The translations under genes and the position numbers were made by a program. Below the pieces are notes generated by a model. The model searched no databases and was not told the DNA's origin. It saw only the letters and a list, made by a program, of their open reading frames with translations. A stretch of 64,000 nucleotides of DNA. Origin: DASQWC01 sp035640475. Lineage in GTDB: Bacteria; Actinomycetota; JAICYB01. Below, one piece after another: positions 19,856 through 28,947 of the stretch (position 1 is the stretch's first letter; every line of letters begins with the position of its first letter). The stretch lies in contig DASQWC010000023.1 of the NCBI GenBank assembly GCA_035640475.1, forward strand, positions 1 through 64,000, written 5' to 3'.

Positions 19856-20452
19856 ATGTTCATCCAGGTCATCCGCGGCAACGTCAAAGACGCGGCCGCC
19901 GTCCGCGCGGCTTCCGACGAGTGGGATAAGGAGCTGAAGCCCGGAGCGAAGGGCTATCTTGGCTCGACCGAAGGCGTGACAGACGACGGAAAGTTCATCG
20001 CAGTCGTCCGCTTCGAGTCGGAGGAGGCGGCGAATGCCAACAGCGCTCGGCCCGAGCAGGGCGCGTGGTGGGAAAAGACGAGCAAGCTGATCGACGGAGC
20101 GTCGTTTTACAACTGCCCCCGCGTCGAGTCGTTCATGGGCGGAGGCTCCGACGACGCGGGCTTCGTCCAGATCATGTCGTACAAGCCGTCCGACGTGGAC
20201 AAGCTGGTCGAGATGACGAAGCAATTCGCCGAGCTGCCGATGGACCGGAAGGACATCTTGGGCGGAACGACGGCGATCTCGACGGAGGGTACCGTCTTCG
20301 ACACGAACTACTTCACATCGGAGGCGGAAGCCCGCGAGGGCGAGAAGCAGGAGTGGCCCGCCGAAGTCCAAAAGGCCATGGAGGGCTTCCAGGAGATTAC
20401 CGGCGACGTCGAGTGGATCGACTTGAAGGATCCCTGGCTGTACAGCGCGTAG
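19856..20452 (+). CDS. tandem ferredoxin-like (dimeric alpha/beta-barrel type) protein
   Basis: A 198-aa soluble protein that appears to contain two related ~95-residue halves of the ABM/stress-responsive alpha+beta fold: FIQVIRGNVKDAAAVRAASD with FIAVVRFESEEAANANS, then FVQIMSYKPSDVDKLVEMTK with a matching strand later. No catalytic motif is recognised, so function is unknown. AAAGGAGAC precedes ATG 19856, 17 bases after mdh, so cotranscription with mdh is likely. Confidence 0.7.
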   Translation: MFIQVIRGNVKDAAAVRAASDEWDKELKPGAKGYLGSTEGVTDDGKFIAVVRFESEEAANANSARPEQGAWWEKTSKLIDGASFYNCPRVESFMGGGSDDAGFVQIMSYKPSDVDKLVEMTKQFAELPMDRKDILGGTTAISTEGTVFDTNYFTSEAEAREGEKQEWPAEVQKAMEGFQEITGDVEWIDLKDPWLYSA

Positions 20453-20455
20453 CCG

Positions 20456-20797
20456 TTGCGAACGCTCGGCACCGTCGGCGGCCTCTGGGTCGTGTGGCGC
20501 TGGCTGGGGTTCTTTGCCGGCGTCGCACGGCTGCGCAGGTTCGACGGCCCGGTGCGCCGTGAAGCGCGGCGCTCGGTCGTCAGTCGCGGCGCGCTGAACG
20601 TCTTCTTTTCGGTCGCGGTGATCTACATCTGGGCGTTCGCCCTCGAGCTGCAGCTCGCGGAGACATTCGTCGGCTTCCTCGCGGCGACGATGATGATCTC
20701 TCTTGCGGTCGGTGTCGCTGCCGCGTTCATGCAACCCGAGGAACGAACGCCCGAAACCCTCGACGTGTGCCGTGTCCTGCCTAACCGAACGCCTTGA
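20456..20797 (+). CDS. small membrane protein of unknown function
   Basis: A 113-aa ORF from TTG 20456 with a hydrophobic N-terminal segment (GGLWVVWRWLGFFAGVARL) and two further helices (VFFSVAVIYIWAFALEL and FVGFLAATMMISLAVGVAAA). It follows the ABM-like gene after 3 bases. Its last 17 bases overlap the 3' end of the convergent tadC. No family recognised; the helix pattern and codon use favour a real gene. Confidence 0.55.
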   Translation: MRTLGTVGGLWVVWRWLGFFAGVARLRRFDGPVRREARRSVVSRGALNVFFSVAVIYIWAFALELQLAETFVGFLAATMMISLAVGVAAAFMQPEERTPETLDVCRVLPNRTP

Positions 20798-21698
20798 TGA
20801 TCGAGATGGCCGCCGGGCCGATGACGACGATCACGAGCGCCGGAAAGATGCACGAGAGCAGCGGGAAGAGGAGCTTCACCGGCACCTTCGCCGCTTGCTC
20901 GCGCGCGCGCTGACGGCGCAGCATCCGCATCTCCTGTGCCTGGACGCGAAGCACTTCACCCAGCGGGCTGCCGAGCGCGTCGGCCTGCGCGAGCGTGAGC
21001 GCGAAGGTGGACAGCTCCGTGACCTCAGTGCGCTCGCGCAAGTGCGTGAGCGCTTCGCGCCGGGACGACCCGAGCTGCACCTCTTGAAGCATGCGGTGGA
21101 ACTCCTCGCCCAGCGCACCCGGCAGCCGGCGAGCGACGAGCTCGAGGGCCTGCTCCAGCCCCATCCCGGCCTGGACGGCGATGGCCAGCAAGTCGAGTGC
21201 CTCTGGGAGTGTGCTGCGGATCTCGCCCTGACGGTCTTCGGCCTTCCGCGCAATGAACAGGTCCGGAAGGAAGAAGCCGAAGAGCGCACCGAGCACTGCC
21301 CAGGTGAGCACTCCGCCGACACCGACCTTCGCGATACTCGCGACGGCTACAAAGAGCACCGCACAGCCGAAGGCGACGACGGCCTTCAGCGCGAATGCGC
21401 CTTCCATTCCCCATCTACCCAGACCGGCGAGTGATGCGTTTCGTCGCAACCGCTCGACCCACCACGTCGGTGTCACCCGGCGAACGGCGCGTTCGAACGA
21501 CGCCTGGAACGGCCCGAGGAGCCGCGAGACGAACGGCTGCGCCATCTCGGCACGGTGCTGGTCGGGCGAGTCGTCCAAGATCGCGCTCACGGCGTCGCCG
21601 CGCACACGACCGGCGACGAGCGTGCGCCCGAGCCCGATCGTGGCGGCGCCGAGACCCATCGCGACGGCGAGCAGTCCGAAACCAAGGATCGTCTCCAT
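20781..21698 (-). CDS. tadC: TadC-like T2SS F-domain membrane protein
   Basis: A 305-aa inner-membrane platform protein of the Tad/Flp pilus. The T2SSF domain is recognisable by TLPEALDLLAIAVQAGMGLEQAL and the later helix pair PVKLLFPLLSCIFPALVIVVIGP. It pairs with TadB to form the platform on which the TadA ATPase acts. Last gene of the minus-strand Tad operon, one base after tadB. Confidence 0.88.
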   Translation of the reverse strand: METILGFGLLAVAMGLGAATIGLGRTLVAGRVRGDAVSAILDDSPDQHRAEMAQPFVSRLLGPFQASFERAVRRVTPTWWVERLRRNASLAGLGRWGMEGAFALKAVVAFGCAVLFVAVASIAKVGVGGVLTWAVLGALFGFFLPDLFIARKAEDRQGEIRSTLPEALDLLAIAVQAGMGLEQALELVARRLPGALGEEFHRMLQEVQLGSSRREALTHLRERTEVTELSTFALTLAQADALGSPLGEVLRVQAQEMRMLRRQRAREQAAKVPVKLLFPLLSCIFPALVIVVIGPAAISIIKAFG

Positions 21699-21699
21699 C

Positions 21700-22659
21700 T
21701 CACACCTCCACGCGAACGAGTCGCCGCATCCACAACGAGCCGACGAGCAGGCCCGCGGCGCCCACCACGAGCATCACGCGGCCCATCGAGGTCGCATACA
21801 GCGGCTCGAAGTAGCCGCGGCGGAACAGGAAGAAGAAACCGGCAAGGAACAGCGGCATGGCGGTCAGCACCTTGGCCGAAAGCCGCGCTTCCGCCGACAG
21901 CGCGCGAACCTCGCCTCGCACTTCCAGGCGAGCGCGCATGAAGTCGGCGAGCACGCGAAGCGTGTCGGCGAGCTTGCCGCCCGTCTGGTGCTGAATGCGA
22001 ATGGCCTCGACCGTCCAGTCGAGATCGCGCGAGCCGATGCGCTCGGCGAGCGCCTCGAGCGATTCGAGGAGCGGCCGTCCGACGCGCGTCTCGGCAACGA
22101 CGCGAGCGAACTCGGTCGCCAGCGGCGGATCGCCTTCCTCCACGATCAGCTCCATGGCGTGAAGGACCGACGACCCGGCCTCGAGGGAGCCGGACAGCAT
22201 CTGCAGAACGGTCGGCAGCTGCTCTTCGATCCTGCGTGAGCGCGCGCGACCCTTTCGGGCAACGAGCGAGACGAACATGCTTCCGGCGGCCGCGGCGCCG
22301 AGGACGGCCCACACCGGCGAGCTCGTCAGGAGAAGGAGGAACAGGCCGGCGCCGACTGCCGCAGCACAGACCACGGCGATGAACTCACCGGGACGAAGCG
22401 ACCAGCCGGAGCGATTGAGCATGAGCTGGAGACGGCCGATGAGCGACGTACCGCGGAGCATCCGCTCGGCAAGCTTTCCCGTGCGCTCCATGAGCTCGGT
22501 GAGCGCCTCGGGCGTGCCCGAGGGCTCGGCGAGCTCGGCTTCCAGAAGCGAAGCGAGCATCTCCCGCCGTGCTCGGGCTCGCATCGCGAGGCCGAGCACG
22601 ACACCGAACACACCGATGCCGACGAACAGCGCTGCAACAACGGCCAGCGACGATGCCAT
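21700..22659 (-). CDS. tadB: TadB-like T2SS F-domain membrane protein
   Basis: A 319-aa platform protein with an N-terminal membrane helix, a middle pair of helices (FIAVVCAAAVGAGLFLLLL), the T2SSF motif EEQLPTVLQMLSGSLEAGSS and a C-terminal helix pair. ATG 22659 overlaps the tadA stop by one base (TAATG). It cooperates with TadC and TadA in pilin extrusion. Confidence 0.88.
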   Translation of the reverse strand: MASSLAVVAALFVGIGVFGVVLGLAMRARARREMLASLLEAELAEPSGTPEALTELMERTGKLAERMLRGTSLIGRLQLMLNRSGWSLRPGEFIAVVCAAAVGAGLFLLLLTSSPVWAVLGAAAAGSMFVSLVARKGRARSRRIEEQLPTVLQMLSGSLEAGSSVLHAMELIVEEGDPPLATEFARVVAETRVGRPLLESLEALAERIGSRDLDWTVEAIRIQHQTGGKLADTLRVLADFMRARLEVRGEVRALSAEARLSAKVLTAMPLFLAGFFFLFRRGYFEPLYATSMGRVMLVVGAAGLLVGSLWMRRLVRVEV

Positions 22660-24137
22660 TACGCTCGCCTCCTCGATGCCGCGCGAGCACGTTCCGCAAG
22701 GCTGCGCGGACGGCTGCTGCGCGATCCGTTGCCGGCGGCGGCGCCGTCGGCTCCAGTCCCGGCCTCGGCTCCCGGCCGGAACAGCTTGGGCGGAAGGTCG
22801 ACGCCGGCGTCACGGAGCTTGTCCATGATCTTGGGACGCAGGCCCGTGGGCCGCAGACGGCCCGCCGAACGAGCCGATTCCCGTCCGCCTTCCGCGAACA
22901 GATAGCGGTAGACGTCCTGGAGCGTGATGACCTCGCCTTCCATGCCTTGCACCTCGGCGACGTGCGTGACGTGCCGGCTGCCGTTCCCGAAACGGTCGAT
23001 GTGCACGATCAAGTCGAGTGCCGATGCGACCTGCTGGCGGATGGCGCGCAACGGCAGATCGAAGCCGGCCATGAGCACCATCGTCTCGAGGCGCGACAGC
23101 GCGTCGCGGGGCGAGTTGCTGTGCACGGTGGTGAGCGACCCCTCGTGACCGGTGTTCATCGCTTGGAGCATGTCCAGCGCTTCGGCTCCCCGGACCTCGC
23201 CGACGATGATCCGATCGGGGCGCATACGCAGCGCGTTGCGAACAAGATCGCGGATCGTGACCTCCCCGGCGCCCTCGATGTTGGACGGCCGCGCTTCGAG
23301 CGAGACGACGTGCGGCTGGTGCAGCCGCAGCTCCGCTGCATCCTCGATCGTGACGATGCGGTCGTCGGCGGGAACGAACGCGGAGAGGACGTTCAGCGTT
23401 GTCGTCTTCCCGGTCCCCGTCCCACCGGACACGAGGATGTTGAGCCGCGCGCTGACGCACGCTTCGAGGAACGTCGACACGTCGATCGTGAGCGTGCCGA
23501 AGTTGATGAGGTCCTTGATCTCGTAGGGCGTCTCGGGAAAGCGCCGGATGGTGAGAACCGGCGAGTGGACGGCCACCGGCGGAAGCACCGCGTTGACGCG
23601 CGAGCCGTCCGGAAGCCGGGCATCGACCATCGGTGACGCCTCGTCGATGCGACGCCCGACCGTGGCCACGATCTTGTCGATGACCTGACGGAATTGCGCC
23701 TCGTCGATGAACGTCGCCGACGTCCGCTCGATCTTGCCGCGGCGCTCGACGTAGATGTCGTCGTGCGCGTTGCACATGATCTCGGTGATGTTCGGGTCCG
23801 CGAGCAGCGGATCGAGCGCACCGTAACCGAGGAGATCCGCCGCCACTTCGCCGACGAACTTCGAACGCTGCGAGGCCACGAGGCTGACCCCGGCTTTCCG
23901 CAGCGCCTCGTCGAGGTGTGACGAGACAACAGAGCGCAACTCACTTTCGGTCTTGCGGGCGTAGAGCTTCGGGCCGAGGTCGTCGAGCAGCACGTCGCGC
24001 ACCTGCCGCTTCATCTGTCCCCAGTTGCGGCCCGACGACGACGTCGGTCCTGGGCGGCGCTTGGAGGGACGGCTCGACTTGCCCTCCGCCCGCGCGCGCT
24101 CGACCTCGACCCGTTCCATTCGTTCGGAGAGCTTCAT
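22659..24137 (-). CDS. tadA: TadA/CpaF-type secretion ATPase
   Basis: A 492-aa VirB11-like hexameric ATPase that powers Flp pilus assembly. After a charged N-terminus comes the CpaF N-domain, then Walker [17 protein letters not shown], the Asp box around [13 protein letters not shown], Walker B/His box [20 protein letters not shown] and [12 protein letters not shown]. All nucleotide-site residues are intact. SD AAAGGAG precedes ATG 24137, which overlaps the tadZ stop by 4 bases (ATGA). Confidence 0.93.
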   Translation of the reverse strand: MKLSERMERVEVERARAEGKSSRPSKRRPGPTSSSGRNWGQMKRQVRDVLLDDLGPKLYARKTESELRSVVSSHLDEALRKAGVSLVASQRSKFVGEVAADLLGYGALDPLLADPNITEIMCNAHDDIYVERRGKIERTSATFIDEAQFRQVIDKIVATVGRRIDEASPMVDARLPDGSRVNAVLPPVAVHSPVLTIRRFPETPYEIKDLINFGTLTIDVSTFLEACVSARLNILVSGGTGTGKTTTLNVLSAFVPADDRIVTIEDAAELRLHQPHVVSLEARPSNIEGAGEVTIRDLVRNALRMRPDRIIVGEVRGAEALDMLQAMNTGHEGSLTTVHSNSPRDALSRLETMVLMAGFDLPLRAIRQQVASALDLIVHIDRFGNGSRHVTHVAEVQGMEGEVITLQDVYRYLFAEGGRESARSAGRLRPTGLRPKIMDKLRDAGVDLPPKLFRPGAEAGTGADGAAAGNGSRSSRPRSLAERARAASRRRA

Positions 24138-25441
24138 GTCGTTGCTCCTTTCCTTGCTCTGCTGAAGAGACGCCGCAGCCAGGACCGCGTCTGGATCTCG
24201 GTTCCCGCTGCGCTGAAGGCGGCTTCGTCGACCGGCGGCACGAGCTTGGTCGCGCCTTCGATGAACCGGCTCGAGATATCCGACCGCGGTGCGGTTGTGA
24301 TCACCGGCTTGCCGGCGTTGATCGACCGCGTGACTTCAGTCGCGTACGGCAGAACCGCGAGGAAGCCCTGCGGGTAGACGCGCTCGATCTGCGCAAGGTC
24401 GATCCCGGCGTCCCGCTCCGCCTTGTTCAGGATCAGCGACACGTCCTCGGACGGCAGCTTGAGCCTGTCGAGTGTCTGCAAGAACACACGGAGGTTCCGA
24501 AGCGACGGGACGTCCATCGTCGCCATCACGACGAGTGATCGCGAACGATCGAACGCGGCGAGGACGACCTCGTTGAGCGCCGGTGGAGTGTCGACGACGA
24601 CGTAGTCGTACATCGCCTGCGCCGCTTCGAGCACCAGCGTCGCTTCGCGAGGACCGATGCGCTCGGCCGCGATCGGATCGTCCGGCGCGCAGAGGACGTC
24701 GTACCCCGCATCGTGCTGGACGACGTAGGACGCCAACGCCTCACGGATGTCCTCCTCCTCGACGAGATCGGCGATCGAGCGTCCGGCGCGCAAGCGCAGT
24801 GCGTGCGCGACCTCGCCGAACTGCAGGTCGAGGTCGATGAGCAGGACGCGGCCCGCGCCCGCCTTGGCGAGGTACGCGGCGATGTTCGTCGCGAAGAATG
24901 TCTTCCCGCAGCCGCCAGTCGCCGACGTGACCGTCATGACCTGGCCGACCTTGGCCGGTGAAGATGCCTGTGCGGCCGTCTCACGGACGACCACGCGCTC
25001 GGCCCGCAGCTGCGACGCAACCTCGAGGGCGTCGCGGATCTTTGTTCGGATGCCGGTCGGCGTCGTGGGGTAGGCGATCACGTCGCTCGCTCCGGCCGCC
25101 GCCGTCTCACCGATCGTCACCGACGACCGTCCGTTCGGGGTCAGCAGGATGACCGAGCGCGGGTGCTCCCGATGGACGTGCGCGAGACGGCGCAAGCCGG
25201 CATGCGTCACCTCCTCGGGTGCGGCCACGATCACGTCCGGAGGGCTGGTGCGAGTCGCGTCGAGAACTTCCGTCGGACGCCGCAGCCGGAGCACCTCCGG
25301 ACGCGGCCGCATCGAGTCGACGGCGTCGGCGATCTCCGCAGCGAGATCGCCGCGCCGGTCGAGCACGAGAACGGTAGGCATCCCGTTGTTCGTGCCGGCA
25401 AGCTCTTCCGCCGGCTGCCGTTCGTTCTTTCGCAAGCGCAT
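24134..25441 (-). CDS. tadZ: TadZ/CpaE-like pilus localisation ATPase
   Basis: A 435-aa protein with an N-terminal atypical receiver-like domain (PTVLVLDRRGDLAAEIADAV to about residue 150) and a C-terminal ParA/MinD-type P-loop domain (TSATGGCGKTFFATNIAAYL, then LIDLDLQFG). In other Tad systems TadZ/CpaE places the pilus machine at the pole. GAGGAG precedes ATG 25441; a second ATG 20 codons in (at the PTVLVLD strand) is an alternative. Confidence 0.88.
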   Translation of the reverse strand: MRLRKNERQPAEELAGTNNGMPTVLVLDRRGDLAAEIADAVDSMRPRPEVLRLRRPTEVLDATRTSPPDVIVAAPEEVTHAGLRRLAHVHREHPRSVILLTPNGRSSVTIGETAAAGASDVIAYPTTPTGIRTKIRDALEVASQLRAERVVVRETAAQASSPAKVGQVMTVTSATGGCGKTFFATNIAAYLAKAGAGRVLLIDLDLQFGEVAHALRLRAGRSIADLVEEEDIREALASYVVQHDAGYDVLCAPDDPIAAERIGPREATLVLEAAQAMYDYVVVDTPPALNEVVLAAFDRSRSLVVMATMDVPSLRNLRVFLQTLDRLKLPSEDVSLILNKAERDAGIDLAQIERVYPQGFLAVLPYATEVTRSINAGKPVITTAPRSDISSRFIEGATKLVPPVDEAAFSAAGTEIQTRSWLRRLFSRARKGATT

Positions 25442-25451
25442 GCCCGCTCCT

Positions 25452-26162
25452 CTAGTTCAGGACGTTCTGTGCGGTGCGACCGCCGGTGGAAGCCGGTGCG
25501 TCGCCGGGACGGACGAGACCGAAGTACAGCGACCCGTTCTCCTTGGAGAAGATGACCTTCTCCGCCTGGTCGGGCGTCAGCGCGAGCGTGAGGATCACTT
25601 CGCCGCCGCCGCCGACGACGCCTTCGCTCGAAGCGGCCTGGCTGGCGGGCTGGTTGGCCAGGACCTGCACGTTGGACAGGAGAAGCTTGGTCAGCGTCCC
25701 CTCGCCTTGCTTGAGCGTGACGAAGATGTTCACGAGGTCGCCCTTCTGCACGTAGTGGACGACGCCCTGCGGGGGCGAGATGCTCATCGTCACCGCGTTG
25801 TGCCCCGGCGGGATCTCCAGGCCCGCGCCCGGGGCACTCTTCACGCCGCCGAACTGGGCCGTCGTCACGACCTCACCCTTGGAGATCGCTCGCACCGATT
25901 TCCGTCCCGTCATCTGAGTAGACGACGTCACCGCGCTCGCGGGCTTGAGCGTCGTCGGGACCGAGCGCTGCGTCATCGACGCCACCGCCCCTTCCCACGA
26001 CGTGCCCGCGGGAATGTCACGCGTCGCGACGAACGCCGGCACCGTTGCCTCTCCGCCGATCCGGCCCGTGACGCTGCGCGCGTACGCGAACACCATGACC
26101 GCGCCCAACAGCGCGACCACCACGCCTGCCACGACGATCGTTCTCGATCGCGTTTGCTGCAT
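25452..26162 (-). CDS. cpaB: CpaB/RcpC-like pilus assembly protein
   Basis: A 236-aa protein with a signal-anchor helix (RTIVVAGVVVALLGAVMVFAYA), an SAF domain (FVATRDIPAGTSWEGAV) and an RcpC-type beta-rich C-terminus (LEIPPGHNAVTMSISPPQG). It probably gates or lines the extracytoplasmic path of the pilus. The start was set at ATG 26162 because AAGGAGGT lies just upstream; an ATG at 26180 would put that Shine-Dalgarno inside the gene. Confidence 0.87.
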   Translation of the reverse strand: MQQTRSRTIVVAGVVVALLGAVMVFAYARSVTGRIGGEATVPAFVATRDIPAGTSWEGAVASMTQRSVPTTLKPASAVTSSTQMTGRKSVRAISKGEVVTTAQFGGVKSAPGAGLEIPPGHNAVTMSISPPQGVVHYVQKGDLVNIFVTLKQGEGTLTKLLLSNVQVLANQPASQAASSEGVVGGGGEVILTLALTPDQAEKVIFSKENGSLYFGLVRPGDAPASTGGRTAQNVLN

Positions 26163-26176
26163 CTGATACCTCCTTG

Positions 26177-26650
26177 TCATTCCTCCCGTCCCCGTGTGGA
26201 GACGGTGATCTCCTTCGACTCCGGCAGAAACGCTCCCCCACCGAAGAACAGCGACTTCACCTCGTTGGCCGCGACGGCCAGCGGTCCGAACGTCACCTGG
26301 TACCGCGCGCGCAAGGTAATGACCTCGCCGGGAAGCGACCCTGCGGGCTCGGGCGTCACGGAGACCGACGTCAGCGCAATCGGATCCGCTGCGTCACGAA
26401 CGAACGCATCGACCTCCGCGGCGGTGGGGCGGCGCGTGAGCATCCCGCCCGACGTCAGGTGAGCATTTGGATCCGCGCGCGTCGCGTACCGAATGCCGTG
26501 CGCCGTCGCGCGCGAGACGACCATGTACTCCCAGCCGCCCTTGATCAGCGGCATGACGACGGTCAGGAGCAGCAGCAGGACCGGAAGAAGCAGGCCGAGC
26601 TCGACGGCTGCCACTCCGTCCTCACGGCGAAGCCGGGCGAGCACAGTCAT
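26177..26650 (-). CDS. TadE-like pseudopilin (second copy)
   Basis: A 157-aa minor pseudopilin. The N-terminus has the TadE pattern RREDGVAAVELGLLLPVLLL (Gly-x-x-Ala-Val-Glu before a hydrophobic helix), followed by a globular beta-rich domain. ATG 26650 overlaps the stop of the upstream tadE-like gene by 4 bases (ATGA). The longer upstream frame is discarded because it runs through that gene. Confidence 0.85.
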   Translation of the reverse strand: MTVLARLRREDGVAAVELGLLLPVLLLLLTVVMPLIKGGWEYMVVSRATAHGIRYATRADPNAHLTSGGMLTRRPTAAEVDAFVRDAADPIALTSVSVTPEPAGSLPGEVITLRARYQVTFGPLAVAANEVKSLFFGGGAFLPESKEITVSTRGREE

Positions 26651-27096
26651 TCTCTCCTCGACTCGGCGTGCGCCGAGATGGTCAAGTTGTCGGAGTACGT
26701 CGACTCGTCGGAGCCGCCGAACAACGACCGGAGCGCGCTGAGCGTCGCCCCGATCGGGTTCGGGAAGCTGCACGAGACGTCGAGGGCGACCGGTGCGTTC
26801 TCTTTGGACTCGCCGACGACCGCCGTCTCGCACGCGTCCCCCGTGAAGAACGGTGTGCTGTCGTCGATTCGCTGCTCGACTTCGGCGATGGTCGGGTACG
26901 TCCCCGCGATCGGATCGATCGGCAACGACGCGTAGCGGACGCCTCGCGCCGCCGCGTGAGCGAGTGAGACGTGTGCGGCCAACGAGAGAAGCCCGTAGAT
27001 CAGCGCAAAGATGATCAGAGCGACGACCGGGAACACGAGCCCGAACTCGAGAGCCTCGCCCCCACGCTCGTCTCGCATCAGCCTCCGCACGCGCAT
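26647..27096 (-). CDS. TadE-like pseudopilin (first copy)
   Basis: A 149-aa minor pseudopilin with DERGGEALEFGLVFPVVALI, the TadE signature (Glu five residues into the helix), and a small extracellular domain containing two cysteines (FTGDACETAV, DVSCSFPNP) that could form a disulfide. Located between the tadG-like gene (7-base gap) and the second tadE-like gene. Confidence 0.84.
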   Translation of the reverse strand: MRVRRLMRDERGGEALEFGLVFPVVALIIFALIYGLLSLAAHVSLAHAAARGVRYASLPIDPIAGTYPTIAEVEQRIDDSTPFFTGDACETAVVGESKENAPVALDVSCSFPNPIGATLSALRSLFGGSDESTYSDNLTISAHAESRRE

Positions 27097-27103
27097 CGCA
27101 CCC

Positions 27104-28429
27104 TCACTTGATGAGCGTCGCGCGGAAGGCGCCGTGCGCCTTGGAGGCAGAGACGATCGCGGCGCGGTAGTCGCCCTCGGCGACCTCGCGGATGGTGACG
27201 ACCGCGGCGTCGAGGATCGGGATCTGGGTCGCCGAGATCGGCAGGAGTGAATTGGTCGCCGTCACGCCGATCACGAGGAAGGCCTCGCCGGCCAGAGAGT
27301 TCGGGTCCGTCGGGTTCGGAGGTGACGCGCCGATCTGCGCCGCCGTCAGCTCGGCCGCCTCGACGGCCGCGTCGACGATGTCCACAGCGCTCGGCGCGGG
27401 TCCGGACGGCGGGTTGTAGATATCGAGAAGGTCCTGCCGCAGATTCGAAAGTACGTTGCGGCAGGGAAGGCCGAACGTAGACATGATGCCGTTCAGCCGG
27501 TTGTCCACGTTGGTGATCACGTCGATGAGCGGCTTCTGCGCCCGGCGCAGCGCGTTGTTGAAGTTGACCGGACTATTGATCAAGTTGCGGAAGAGGGTCG
27601 AGCCGTCGAGCAGCCCCAGGTCGATCTGCAGTTGCTGCGTCACACTCGGGATGATCGGGACGACGACGGCGTTCTTGATGCGCCGGTAGGCGGTGGCCGA
27701 CGCGCGCATGGTCCCCGTCTCGCTGCCGGTGACGAGTGACACCAAGGGTGGGCGAAGCTTGCTGAAGGATGTGACCTTCATTCGCGGCGTGTAGATGGCC
27801 GGCAGGACGTGGTGCAGCGGCATCTTGGCGACGCCGTTGACGAGGTTCTGGATCGGCGATAACAGCCACGTCAGCAGGTCCGGGTTCAGCGACCCGGCGT
27901 CGGCCGCCACCTCTTGGATGAGCAGGTTGGTGCACTCGAGCACAGTTGTTGTGTCGGGGTTCGGCTGGAGCTGCGGGTAGACGCGTGCGTCGTCGCACAC
28001 CGAGGTGATCTCGTTGCCGTCGTCGTCGAAGAGGGCGTCGGTGATGCTCTCTGAGAACGCTCCGACGAGATCGGCGCCGTTGGTGAGCGAGTCCGACCCG
28101 ACGGCGCACGCGACGGATCGTGGATCGAAAACGAAGTCGCTCATCCGCGGAAGGTTCACTCCCTGTCCCTCGGCGAGCTCGTAGACCGGGTCGGTATTGG
28201 GAAGCGGGACGGGAGAGTTCTCGACGAGGACGTTGGGGTCGGTCAACGGAATCGAAGCAGCTCCCGCGAGGGCCGCCTGATCGGCGGAACGCTGCAGCTC
28301 CCGATTCGATGCGTACAAGCTGAAGGCCGAAACACCGCCCGCCGTCAGCAACAACAGCAACGGCAGGACGATCGCGACGACGATCATCACGCCGCCACGC
28401 TCGCCGGCAAGACGATCCTTGATCCGCAA
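27104..28429 (-). CDS. TadG-like pilus/secretion protein with N-terminal Flp-type helix
   Basis: A 441-aa protein beginning KDRLAGERGGVMIVVAIVLP, the TadG/putative Flp-assembly motif in which a Gly-rich turn precedes a membrane helix, then ASNRELQRSADQAALAGAAS, a highly diagnostic TadG segment. The long exported remainder has several cysteines and no recognised domain (no clear vWA MIDAS). The start is TTG 28429, next to GGAGG; the much longer frame to 28753 overlaps the pilin gene and is a shadow. Confidence 0.8.
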   Translation of the reverse strand: MRIKDRLAGERGGVMIVVAIVLPLLLLLTAGGVSAFSLYASNRELQRSADQAALAGAASIPLTDPNVLVENSPVPLPNTDPVYELAEGQGVNLPRMSDFVFDPRSVACAVGSDSLTNGADLVGAFSESITDALFDDDGNEITSVCDDARVYPQLQPNPDTTTVLECTNLLIQEVAADAGSLNPDLLTWLLSPIQNLVNGVAKMPLHHVLPAIYTPRMKVTSFSKLRPPLVSLVTGSETGTMRASATAYRRIKNAVVVPIIPSVTQQLQIDLGLLDGSTLFRNLINSPVNFNNALRRAQKPLIDVITNVDNRLNGIMSTFGLPCRNVLSNLRQDLLDIYNPPSGPAPSAVDIVDAAVEAAELTAAQIGASPPNPTDPNSLAGEAFLVIGVTATNSLLPISATQIPILDAAVVTIREVAEGDYRAAIVSASKAHGAFRATLIK

Positions 28430-28468
28430 GTCCTCCGTCCTTTCCTTCGTTGGTCCTGCCAAGTGGTC

Positions 28469-28509
28469 GGGTCCGGGTTCACCCGGCTCGCGCCGGGTGA
28501 CCCGGACCC
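28469..28509 (-). terminator. strong hairpin between flp pilin and the rest of the Tad operon
   Basis: An 18-bp GC-rich stem with a single bulged T and a 4-base loop: left arm 28469-28487, right arm 28492-28509. It lies 39 bases past the flp stop and 40 bases before the tadG-like start. No U-run follows, so it may be a partial terminator or a stabiliser of the pilin mRNA. Either would keep the pilin more abundant than the assembly proteins. Confidence 0.6.
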
Positions 28510-28548
28510 CAGTCCGATGAGCCACCAGTCGGTGGGCCTGGGCGCTCT

Positions 28549-28779
28549 TTACGGGATCGGGGTGTCGCAGTCCGTGGGGCCGAACGGCAGCGTCTCCGCG
28601 ACGTTGCAGAACACGCCGTGGGTGGCGTTGCCCAGCCAGTAGACGGCCACGATGACCGCAACCGCGATCAGGCCGACGAGAAGGCCGTACTCGACCGCTG
28701 CGGCGCCGCGCTCGTTGTCGACGAACAGCGACTTCACGCGGGTCGTAAACCAAACGTAAGCCTTGAGCATTCGATCCAC
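28549..28779 (-). CDS. flp: Flp/Fap-family major pilin
   Basis: A 76-aa prepilin. A 22-residue basic leader ends at NERG, where a TadV-type prepilin peptidase would cut before AAAVEYGLLVGLIAVAVIVA; the Glu at +5 of the mature form and the Gly at -1 match the class. The mature pilin ends with a short tail with two cysteines. AAGGAGGTG 8 bases upstream is among the best ribosome-binding sites in the window, fitting high expression. No prepilin peptidase gene is in the window. Confidence 0.92.
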   Translation of the reverse strand: MDRMLKAYVWFTTRVKSLFVDNERGAAAVEYGLLVGLIAVAVIVAVYWLGNATHGVFCNVAETLPFGPTDCDTPIP

Positions 28780-28947
28780 CTCCTTCCCGGGGCCGGAGCC
28801 CTCGCTAGGAACTCGAGAGGCGGTTCGAGTCCCTTCGACGCGTGAAACGTCGAGGGACGCACGCGAGCGACGACCTCGGCGTGCTAGGGGACCTAGTCCG
28901 TTGTGTCTACGTAGCCGGACTAGGGGACGTGTGCCTGGGTAGCCGAA
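28780..28947 (-). promoter_or_regulatory. repeat-rich control region upstream of the Tad operon
   Basis: 168 bases between folD and flp. Read on the minus strand it holds two copies of a ~20-base element starting AGTYCGGCTAC, 28 bases apart (core 28939-28950 and 28911-28922). On the plus strand there are two copies of CTAGGGGAC (28884-28892, 28920-28928) and a perfect 9-bp inverted repeat CCTAGTCCG/CGGACTAGG (28892-28900, 28916-28924). Nearer the gene the transcript can form a 9-bp hairpin GGGACTCGA/TCGAGTTCC (one G-U). These look like operator sites plus a structured leader. No -10/-35 pair was convincing. Confidence 0.55.

Noticed and set aside
28430..28753. N-terminal extension of the TadG-like protein
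   Set aside because: The extension overlaps the flp pilin in another frame and crosses the hairpin; TTG 28429 with GGAGG fits the TadG start.
28800..28850. tRNA-like GGTTCGAGTCCC segment
   Set aside because: It resembles a T-loop, but flanking arms do not pair and no acceptor, D or anticodon stems can be drawn; it is part of the flp leader hairpin.
28892..28924. c-di-GMP riboswitch upstream of flp
   Set aside because: A GTAGCCGG string recalls the GEMM receptor, but it is on the strand opposite to flp and the rest of the motif is absent.
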